The notes under the pieces: generated by a model
Seen by the model: the letters and a program-made list of their open reading frames with translations, nothing else
Databases searched by the model: none
What the model was told of the DNA's origin: nothing
NCBI GenBank assembly: GCA_963844845.1
Contig: CAWJPW010000008.1
Location: forward strand, 124,001-188,000
Reading direction: 5' to 3'
DNA from: CAWJPW01 sp963844845
GTDB taxonomy: Bacteria > Acidobacteriota > Thermoanaerobaculia > Thermoanaerobaculales > Sulfomarinibacteraceae
DNA: 64,000 nt
Made by a program: the position numbers and the translations under genes
Shown here: positions 53,072 through 62,002 of the stretch, in pieces
Layout: the number at the start of each line of letters is the position of its first letter
Position numbering within the stretch: position 1 is the stretch's first letter

Positions 53072-54859
53072 TCACTCCTTCCGGATGTCCTTCTTCCGTT
53101 TGCCCGCAGGGGCCGTCCCCTCGTGCAGCGTGGTGTAGCGGTCCACGGCAGGGCCCGGCCAGCTCTCGGCGGTGCCGTCGGGCCACTGGACGCGCACCGC
53201 CTTGACCGAGGTCGCGGCGCCCAGCCCAACCAGCACACGCGGATCGCGGGCCGAGCAGAAGCTCCCGTCGGTCCGCACCCGCCGCCACAGCGAGCGTCCC
53301 GAGGGGAGCGTCACCTGGACGCGGGCGCCGAGCGCGTCCCGTGCAGGCTTCCCGGTGAGCAGCTCGAGCCCCAGCCAGTGGCTCCGGCTACCGACGCGGT
53401 TGAGAAGCAGCCGGGTGGGCCCGTTGTTGTTGGCCACCACCACGTCGGTGTCGCCGTCGTTGTCCACGTCGCCGAACGCCGCGCCACGGCTGACGTCGGC
53501 GAGCGCGAAGCTGGCACCGGGGTTGGTCACCGGCTCGAACGTCCCCCGGCCGGTGTTGCGCAGCAGGTAGTTGGGCTGGCCCAGGGGGTAGGGGTCGCCG
53601 GCGCGAACCCGCTCAGGCAGGCTCAGCACCGCGCCGTCGAGAACCAGGAGGTCGAGCCAGCCGTCGTTGTCGAAGTCCAGCCAACCCGTCCCGAACCCCG
53701 TCTTGCTCAAGCTGATGGAGGCGAGGCCGGCGGCGCTGGTGCGGTCCTCGAAGATACCGGTTCCGTCGTTGACGAAGAGGGTGTTGGTCTCCTCCATGAT
53801 GTGGGTCATGAAGAGGTCGTCGTCACCGTCGTCGTCGAAATCGTCGGCATCCACGCCCATGCTCGCCTCGGCCTTGCCCTGCGCGTTGACCGCGGCCCCG
53901 GACCACAGGGCCTCGTTGTGGAACGTCCCGTCGTGGTCGTTCACCCACAGCTGGTTGGGGTCGCCGTCGTTGGCCACGTAGATGTCGACCCACCCGTCGC
54001 GGTTGAAGTCCGCTGCCACCACCCCGAACCCGGCGCCGAACTCCTTGGCGATGCCCGCCCTCGCCGTAACGTCCTCGAAGGTCCCGTCGCCGCGGTTGTG
54101 CAGGAGGCGGTCGGGGACCGGATGGTACGCCTTGGGGCCGCAGAAATCGCGCGCGCTGCTCGACGAGTAGCACGCCCGCTTGGGGTCGCTCTCGAAGTCC
54201 AGGTAGTTGGAGACGTAGAGATCGAGATTGTCGTCGCGATCGTAATCGAGGAAGGCGGCGCAGGTGCTCCAGCGCCGGTCGTCGGCGCCCGCCTTGCCGG
54301 TCACGTCCTCGAAGGTCCCGTCGCCGCGGTTCCGGAGCAGCTGATTGTGGCCGAGGTTGGTGACGTAGAGATCGATCCGGCCGTCGTTGTCGAAGTCGCC
54401 GGTGGCCACGCCCATTCCGTAGCCGGTGGCCCGGATGCGGCTCGCCTGGGTGACATCGGTGAAGTGCAGGGTGCGCGTGCCGTCCGCGGCGACCTTCAGG
54501 TCGTTCCTGAAGAGCCGGTCCATGGGCGGCTCCGAGCCGCGCCACGGGAAGAGCGCCTCCGACATCTTGTCGCCAAGGAGGCTCCCCTGCACGAGGTACA
54601 CGTCGAGGTCGCCGTCACCGTCGAAGTCCAGCAGGCCCACTCCCTGCCCGGTGATCTCGGCGATGGTGAAGTTGCCGGTCATCCCGTTGAAGTGGGTGAA
54701 GTCGAGACCGGTGGCCTTCGCCACCTCGTCGAAGACAGCACCGGTGCCGGAGCCCCCTCCGGAGCCTACCGTCCCCGCCAGGATCACCAGCAACGCGCCC
54801 CCGGCGGCCATCCAGCGTCCCAGACGGACCCGGCGGGTAGACATGTGTGCATCGGCCAT
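53072..54859 (-). CDS. Secreted CRTAC1/ASPIC-UnbV VCBS protein
   Basis: 595 residues: N-terminal export segment (GALLVILAGTVGS), a VCBS/FG-GAP propeller with many D-x-D-x-D-G loops (LLDFDGDGDLDVYLVQGSLL; ATGDFDNDGRIDLYVTNLG; AAFLDYDRDDNLDLYVSNYL; VDADDFDDDGDDDLFMTHI) and a C-terminal ASPIC/UnbV domain (SHWLGLELLTGKPARDALGA; RSLWRRVRTDGSFCSARDPR; VRVQWPDGTAESWPGPA). Such CRTAC1-like proteins are widespread in Acidobacteriota and Planctomycetota. Their function is unknown; ASPIC is named after human CRTAC1. ATG 54859 is used; ATG 54877 or 54844 are possible. -10-like TATACT at 54902-54907. Confidence 0.9.
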   Translation of the reverse strand: MADAHMSTRRVRLGRWMAAGGALLVILAGTVGSGGGSGTGAVFDEVAKATGLDFTHFNGMTGNFTIAEITGQGVGLLDFDGDGDLDVYLVQGSLLGDKMSEALFPWRGSEPPMDRLFRNDLKVAADGTRTLHFTDVTQASRIRATGYGMGVATGDFDNDGRIDLYVTNLGHNQLLRNRGDGTFEDVTGKAGADDRRWSTCAAFLDYDRDDNLDLYVSNYLDFESDPKRACYSSSSARDFCGPKAYHPVPDRLLHNRGDGTFEDVTARAGIAKEFGAGFGVVAADFNRDGWVDIYVANDGDPNQLWVNDHDGTFHNEALWSGAAVNAQGKAEASMGVDADDFDDDGDDDLFMTHIMEETNTLFVNDGTGIFEDRTSAAGLASISLSKTGFGTGWLDFDNDGWLDLLVLDGAVLSLPERVRAGDPYPLGQPNYLLRNTGRGTFEPVTNPGASFALADVSRGAAFGDVDNDGDTDVVVANNNGPTRLLLNRVGSRSHWLGLELLTGKPARDALGARVQVTLPSGRSLWRRVRTDGSFCSARDPRVLVGLGAATSVKAVRVQWPDGTAESWPGPAVDRYTTLHEGTAPAGKRKKDIRKE

Positions 54860-55002
54860 AGATCGTGAAGCTCCCATCACCGAGGATACAGCGGTGCCTG
54901 GAGTATAGACCCCTCGCCACCGGCGGCGGACCAGCTCTGCCGGCAGCGCCGCCGTGCGAACCCGCCGGACGGGATCTCGGGGCGATGGTACCGACAGGGG
55001 GG

Positions 55003-55031
55003 TTGCCAAGATGTGATCTGCGTCATATAAT
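55003..55031 (+). promoter_or_regulatory. Consensus-like sigma-70 promoter for the fibre-like gene
   Basis: TTGCCA (55003-55008), a 17-base spacer and TATAAT (55026-55031). It is the best sigma-70 promoter seen in the window. Transcription from here would give a leader of about 305 bases before the ATG at 55346. The leader is less GC-rich than its surroundings; I see no recognisable riboswitch in it. Confidence 0.7.
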
Positions 55032-55345
55032 GCGAACGAGTCTACGGAACAAAAAGTAGAACCAGGGCGCCACCGCGCACGGAGCCACCCATGAATAGAG
55101 ACAGAGAATCTTTTGCGATCACTTTCTCGAGCACCTTACCAGTGACAGATTCTCGACTAAGACGTATTATCGTACGAGAGCACGGAACCCATCCGGTGGA
55201 CCGGAGTGCCGCTTGTGGCGTCCTCCGGAGCACCTTCCCCGATGGCAACGCGGATGAGCCGGCCCGCTCGATCATCCACAGCGCCTTTCGGGGGCGATTC
55301 GAGCGCCACGAGATCCCGCCGACGGGAGCACCAAGGAGAGTGACC

Positions 55346-57109
55346 ATGACCGCACGACAGAGCAGAACCACCTTCACAGCGATCCTCATCGGCTTCCTGA
55401 TGCTGACAGTCCCCAGCTGGGCGCGGGCCGCAGACACGGTGCAGGAGATGCGCTCCCCCTCGGCGATCACCTTCTCCTCGTCCGTCCCCTGGGAGAATGC
55501 CGAGCTCTCGGTGTCGGGGCCGGCCGGCGTGACGAAGTGGATCATCGCGGCGGGCGGCCCGCTGGAGATCGACGCCTCCGCGCTGGCCGACTGGGCCAAG
55601 CAGGCCGGGGTCGACGCCGACGGTGAGTACACCTACGAGGTGACCTTCGCGCCGGTCCTCGACGACGCGACCCGCCGGGTCCTCGCCGAGGCCCGCGCCA
55701 GCGGCGACGACTCGGCGGTGAAGCAGCTTCAGGAGCGGGGCGTGCTCCCCGCGGAGCCGATCATGGCCAGCGGGCACCTGCGGCTCGAGAACGGCGCCAT
55801 CGTCGTCGACTCGGGCGCGCCGGAGCCGCAGGCCACTGCATCGGTACGGCAGCCCGTCGGCGCCGAGCACAGCTCGGGTACCGTCCAGCCGTCGGCACCC
55901 GACGCCACCGCCCAGGGCATCCAGGACCCGGGCAACCGCGACCAGGTCATCGCCGACGACCTCATCGTCGTGGGCAGTGAGTGCGTAGGGTTAGACTGTG
56001 TGAACAACGAGAACTTCGGATTCGACACCCTTCGCCTCAAGGAGAACAACACGCGAATCAAGTTCGAGGACACGTCGGTAGGGAGCTTCCCCAGCACCGA
56101 CTGGGAGCTCACCGCCAACGACTCCTCAAGCGGCGGTACGAACCGCTTTTCCATCACCGACGTCACCGGTGGCAAGACCCCCTTCACCGTGGTCGCCGGA
56201 GCACCGTCCAACTCCCTTTACGTCAGCTCCAGCGGCAACGTCGGCATCGGCACATCGACTCCGGGGAGCATCGAGCTGAATATCAAGGACGGTGACTCGC
56301 CGACGCTCAGGCTCGAGCAGGACGCGAGCTCGGGCTTCGCGGCGCAGACCTGGGACGTCGCCGGCAACGAGACCAACTTCTTCGTCCGCGACGTCACCGG
56401 CGGCTCCCAGCTGCCGTTCAAGATCCGCCCGGGCGCGAAGAGCAACAGCCTGGTCATCAGTAATGACAGCAACATCGGAATCGGCACGCTGTCACCCGCC
56501 GCCGCCCTGAACGTGGTGTCGTCGAAGGCCGACGACCGCGGTTTCCTCGACGTCACCGCCACGTCGGGCACCACGGCGAATCGGATCATGCTGTACCTCA
56601 CAAACAACGGCAAGGTGGTGTACCGCCTCAAGGACGCCGTCAGCGGCGCCGAGTGGGCCAACGTGATGGGCGCCTCCGGCTACGTGTTCAACAACGTTAA
56701 CAATGCCGGCGACGAGTTCCGCATCAGCAATGCCGGCGACGTCTACATCACCGGTGACTTCTACTCCAACAGCACAAAGCTCAACGTGCCCGACTACGTC
56801 TTCCAGCAGGGCTACGAGCTGATGCCCATCCCCGAGCTGGGCCGCTTCGTCGAGGAGAACCACCACCTTCCCGGTGTTCCGTCCAGCGACGAGATCGCCG
56901 CCGCGGGGACCGTGAACATGAGCAACCTCCAGATGCTCCTGCTCCAGAAGGTCGAGGAGCTGACCCTCTACACCGTCGCACAGCAGAAGCGGATCGACGA
57001 GCTTGCAAAGAAGAGCGACGAGCTCGGCCGCGACAACGAAGAGCTGCGTGCCCGGCTCAGCGCGGGCGCCGCGACGGTCGCCAGCGAAGGTGCGTCGCAA
57101 CGCCCGTGA
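55346..57109 (+). CDS. Secreted fibre-like protein with phage-tail-type C-terminus
   Basis: 587 residues: signal peptide (FTAILIGFLMLTVPSWARA), an N-terminal beta domain, a middle of repeated trimer-type modules (NRFSITDVTGGKTPFTVVAG; SNSLYVSSSGNVGIGTSTPG; NFFVRDVTGGSQLPFKIRPG; SNIGIGTLSPAAALNVVSS) and a C-terminus with PDYVFQQGYELMPIPELGRF, ENHHLPGVPSSDEI then a heptad-rich helix (LLLQKVEELTLYTVAQQKRI). This is the layout of tail-fibre/collar-like trimeric adhesins, common in Bacteroidetes. It is likely an extracellular trimer; ligand unknown. ATG 55346 follows aaggagag; an in-frame ATG at 55091 would remove the signal peptide from the N-terminus. Confidence 0.85.
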   Translation: MTARQSRTTFTAILIGFLMLTVPSWARAADTVQEMRSPSAITFSSSVPWENAELSVSGPAGVTKWIIAAGGPLEIDASALADWAKQAGVDADGEYTYEVTFAPVLDDATRRVLAEARASGDDSAVKQLQERGVLPAEPIMASGHLRLENGAIVVDSGAPEPQATASVRQPVGAEHSSGTVQPSAPDATAQGIQDPGNRDQVIADDLIVVGSECVGLDCVNNENFGFDTLRLKENNTRIKFEDTSVGSFPSTDWELTANDSSSGGTNRFSITDVTGGKTPFTVVAGAPSNSLYVSSSGNVGIGTSTPGSIELNIKDGDSPTLRLEQDASSGFAAQTWDVAGNETNFFVRDVTGGSQLPFKIRPGAKSNSLVISNDSNIGIGTLSPAAALNVVSSKADDRGFLDVTATSGTTANRIMLYLTNNGKVVYRLKDAVSGAEWANVMGASGYVFNNVNNAGDEFRISNAGDVYITGDFYSNSTKLNVPDYVFQQGYELMPIPELGRFVEENHHLPGVPSSDEIAAAGTVNMSNLQMLLLQKVEELTLYTVAQQKRIDELAKKSDELGRDNEELRARLSAGAATVASEGASQRP

Positions 57110-57132
57110 GCTGACAACATCTCGCTCAACCC

Positions 57133-57164
57133 AAGGGGCTCCACCGTGGTGGGGCCCCTTTTCT
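57133..57164 (+). terminator. Rho-independent terminator after the fibre-like gene
   Basis: AAGGGGCTCCAC and GTGGGGCCCCTT form a 12-bp stem with one G-T pair and a CGTG loop. The stem's own TT and the following TTC give a short T-rich run (CCTTTTCTTC). It lies 24 bases after the stop. Confidence 0.75.
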
Positions 57165-57297
57165 TCGCGTTCGCCTCAGGCGCCCGATGGCTGCCGGACG
57201 CGGCGGGTCCGTGGCTCGTCTTCCCGCAGCAGGCCAGGAGCGCTCACCCGCATGGCTCCCCCCTCTCGGCGATCGTTCTCAGGGTTGCACTGACCCC

Positions 57298-59130
<1,833 letters not shown>

Positions 59131-59132
59131 CC

Positions 59133-61931
59133 TCACTCCGCCGCCGCGCCCGACGCCGCCAGGTCGTAGATCACCACCGGGTCGGCGGCATGGTCGGCGG
59201 CCGGGTCGGCGCGGCGGGCGGCGGCCACGGCGCGGTCGCGGGCGTTGTCGTCGGGTCGGTAACGGGCGTGGGCGGCGCCGTGCTCGGCCACCATGGCGGC
59301 GTCACCCAGCTGCGCGCCGATCTGGCGCAGGCCCCAGTGGGCGCCGAGATTCTCGGGGTCGAGGGCGAGGGCACGACGGAACGCCTCCTCGGCACGGTGA
59401 AGATAGGCGGCGCGGGTCGGGCTCGCCGCGGCGCCACGCTCGCGCAGCGCCCGCTGGTAGAGGGCGTCACCCAGGAGGTCGAGAGCCCGGTAGTCAGCGG
59501 TGAAGTCGAAGCCGCGGCCCGCGGCCTGGGCGAAGCCGCCCTCAAGAATCTGCTCGAGGTCGGCGATGGCGCCGTCGAGGTCGCCGTTCTCCAGCTTCAC
59601 CTGGGCGCCCAGCCAGAGCACGGTCCACGCCCGCGCCGGCGGGTCGAAGGCCACCGCCCGGGCGAGTGCGGCGGGGGCGTCGTCGGTGACTCTCCCCTCG
59701 CGCAGGTACACCCTCGCAAGGTTGACCGGGCCATCGGGCCGCCCCAGCGCCTCGACCCGCTGAAACGCCGCCTCGGCCTGGCGCAGCTCACCCCGGCCCG
59801 GGGTGAGGAGGAGGCCGATGCCGTAGTCGTTGACGCGCTCCCATTGGGGCGCCGGCGGCGCCTGCTCGGGGACCGCCGGCCCGCCGGCCACCGGCAGCAC
59901 CACCCGGTCAGCAGCCAGCTCCAGCACCGGGAGGTCGTTGACGTACCCGGGTCCGAAGACGTGGTGCATGTACGTGGTGTCGAACTTGCGGTAGCGCAGG
60001 CGGACGGTGAGCTCCACCGGCTCGCGGGCGCCGGGCGGCACGAGCAGCCGGTAGTGAACCGCCGCGCCGGCCCCCGGTGGAATCTGGTGGTTGTAGAGCG
60101 GTACGAAGATGTCCTCGGGGTTGCGGCGATCGATACGCCGGCCCTCGCGGTCGAGCACCCAGGCGTTGACGAAGTGCGCCCACCGGTCGACGCGGCGGTC
60201 GGCGCTCACGGCGCCGCTCGTGCCGATCACTCTCCCGCCGCTGGACGCCGTCACCTCCAGCCACAGCTGGTTGGAGTCGGCGGTGCCCTGGGTGAGGTGG
60301 TGGCCGACCCCGAGGGTCCGGATCACCACCTCCAGAAGGTAGGTGGCGCCGGGCTCGAGGACCGGAAGTTCGGGGCGCAGGGGGCCCAGCAGCCGCCCGT
60401 CGACTGCGCCGCCCTCACGCAGGGCGAAGAGGTCCACTCGCGCGGCCTTGCGGAGGAAGGCCGCCTTGTCGTCGGCGCCGGCCTTGTCGTCGCTCATCCC
60501 CGCGAGCCGCGCCACCGCGGTGTTGGGTCCGAGGAACAGGTGGTCGTGCACCGCCAGGCGCCCGGAGCCGTCGAGGTCGCGGGCGGCGAAGTCGTCGGAG
60601 GGGCGCGGAGGCATGTGGCAGCCGGCGCAGCTGGTCACTGCCTTCTTCGGGTAGTAGAAGCTCGCCACGCCGTGCCCCGACACCCCGCTGAGCAGGTAGG
60701 AGTCGTAGTGGTCCTGGCCACGCAGCCACTTGTAGTGGTTGAGGGACTCGGGCAGGTGGACCTTGTGACAGGTGCCGCAGAACTCGGGGGTGCGGTGGAA
60801 CGGCTTGAGGAAGGTGCGCTTGTGCAGCTCGGGCTTGGCCTTGATCAGCTGGCGGTTGACCCACCGCAACGCGGCACTGTGCGAGCGCTCGAAGGGGTAC
60901 GACACCGGCTCGGCAATGGTGTAGTCGGCGTTGCCGCGCGGCGAGTTGATCCGGGTGATGGCGTGGCAGGAGGTGCAGGTGATCCCGGCGCCGCCGGTGG
61001 GATCGTGCTCGCCGTCGAAGGCGGGATCCGAGAACCGCCCCGAGAAGAGCGGGACCGGATCATGGCAGCCGGCGCAGAAGCGCGAGGCGTCGACGTTGCC
61101 GTCACGCTGGAGTGCCATCTTCCGGGTCTCGTTGACGGAAAACCGATACGGGGGGTTGTTGAACGACGACAGGTGGTGGACGCTGGCCAACCAGCGCTCG
61201 TGGATCCCCGGGTGGCACTCGCGGCAGAACTCGTCGTTGTCGAGCACGTCGGCCGGGATGGGGCCGCCGCTGGCGGTGCGCGCCAGGGCCGGCGAGAACT
61301 GGCTGCCCTCGTCGCCGGTGGGTGCTACGGCTTCCGTCGGGCGCCGGGTGGTGAGCCCCTGCCAACCCACCAGCAGCACGGTGAACAGCACCGCCACGAC
61401 CGCCCAGCGGCGCCCCGACCGCCAGCGGAGACGTGGCCCGGCGAGGCGGTGGAGCACGAAGAGCCAGGCCACCGCCAGGGGTGTGAGGACGTGCGCCCAC
61501 CATGCCACGGCGCGCAGCGTCGGGTTGCGGAGCTCGAGGACCCCCTCGAGCCGAATGAGGAGCACCCCACTGGCCAGCAGCACCAGCGCCGCGGCACCCA
61601 GCCCCAACCCGGCGCGCACCGCCCGCCGGTTGGGATGGCGCAGCGCCCGCGAGAGGTGCAGACCCATGAACGCCAGCGCCGGGAGCAGGAGGAGGAGACC
61701 GAGCACCAGGTGCCCGAGGAAGAGAGCGAGGTAGACCGGCCCTTCCAGGCTCCGGCCGGTGGCGAGCCCGCCCAGCCGCACGGCCAGGAGGTACAACGAG
61801 TTCACCGCCAGCAGGGCGACCAGACCGATCACCACCCCGAGCAGCGGGCGCAGCCGTCGCCCAACCACCTCGCGCACGGAACGGCGACCGCCCGCCGGAG
61901 AGCCAGGGGGTTCGAGGTTGAAATCCCGCAT
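59133..61931 (-). CDS. Integral membrane five-heme cytochrome c with TPR tail
   Basis: 932 residues. Five or so membrane helices occupy residues 28-205. Then five CxxCH heme motifs follow: CRECH 236-240, CAGCH 286-290, CTSCH 319-323, CGTCH 385-389 and CAGCH 435-439. A beta-rich middle domain (about 480-690) and TPR-like helical repeats (about 700-910) complete the protein. It resembles multiheme c-type cytochromes of the tetraheme/NrfH-like group only in heme spacing, and no known enzyme signature is present. The periplasmic hemes and membrane part suggest electron transfer across or along the envelope. ATG 61931; a -10-like TATCCT lies nine bases upstream. Confidence 0.85.
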   Translation of the reverse strand: MRDFNLEPPGSPAGGRRSVREVVGRRLRPLLGVVIGLVALLAVNSLYLLAVRLGGLATGRSLEGPVYLALFLGHLVLGLLLLLPALAFMGLHLSRALRHPNRRAVRAGLGLGAAALVLLASGVLLIRLEGVLELRNPTLRAVAWWAHVLTPLAVAWLFVLHRLAGPRLRWRSGRRWAVVAVLFTVLLVGWQGLTTRRPTEAVAPTGDEGSQFSPALARTASGGPIPADVLDNDEFCRECHPGIHERWLASVHHLSSFNNPPYRFSVNETRKMALQRDGNVDASRFCAGCHDPVPLFSGRFSDPAFDGEHDPTGGAGITCTSCHAITRINSPRGNADYTIAEPVSYPFERSHSAALRWVNRQLIKAKPELHKRTFLKPFHRTPEFCGTCHKVHLPESLNHYKWLRGQDHYDSYLLSGVSGHGVASFYYPKKAVTSCAGCHMPPRPSDDFAARDLDGSGRLAVHDHLFLGPNTAVARLAGMSDDKAGADDKAAFLRKAARVDLFALREGGAVDGRLLGPLRPELPVLEPGATYLLEVVIRTLGVGHHLTQGTADSNQLWLEVTASSGGRVIGTSGAVSADRRVDRWAHFVNAWVLDREGRRIDRRNPEDIFVPLYNHQIPPGAGAAVHYRLLVPPGAREPVELTVRLRYRKFDTTYMHHVFGPGYVNDLPVLELAADRVVLPVAGGPAVPEQAPPAPQWERVNDYGIGLLLTPGRGELRQAEAAFQRVEALGRPDGPVNLARVYLREGRVTDDAPAALARAVAFDPPARAWTVLWLGAQVKLENGDLDGAIADLEQILEGGFAQAAGRGFDFTADYRALDLLGDALYQRALRERGAAASPTRAAYLHRAEEAFRRALALDPENLGAHWGLRQIGAQLGDAAMVAEHGAAHARYRPDDNARDRAVAAARRADPAADHAADPVVIYDLAASGAAAE

Positions 61932-61940
61932 CAGTGAGTA

Positions 61941-61946
61941 AGGATA
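61941..61946 (-). promoter_or_regulatory. -10-like TATCCT immediately upstream of the cytochrome start
   Basis: On the minus strand TATCCT ends nine bases before the ATG at 61931, with no Shine-Dalgarno in between. Transcription from it would begin at or within two bases of the ATG, suggesting a leaderless mRNA. The 71-base region between this gene and the + strand TPR gene at 62003 must carry both promoters. Confidence 0.4.
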
Positions 61947-62002
61947 CACCGTCTCAGACGAGCTCGTGTGTGCCAGAATCGACCCGGAAACGGAGGATCA
62001 CG

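Noticed and set aside
55091..55345. Upstream in-frame extension of the fibre-like gene
   Set aside because: It would place 85 residues before a perfect signal peptide; ATG 55346 has its own strong ribosome site, so the segment is treated as leader.
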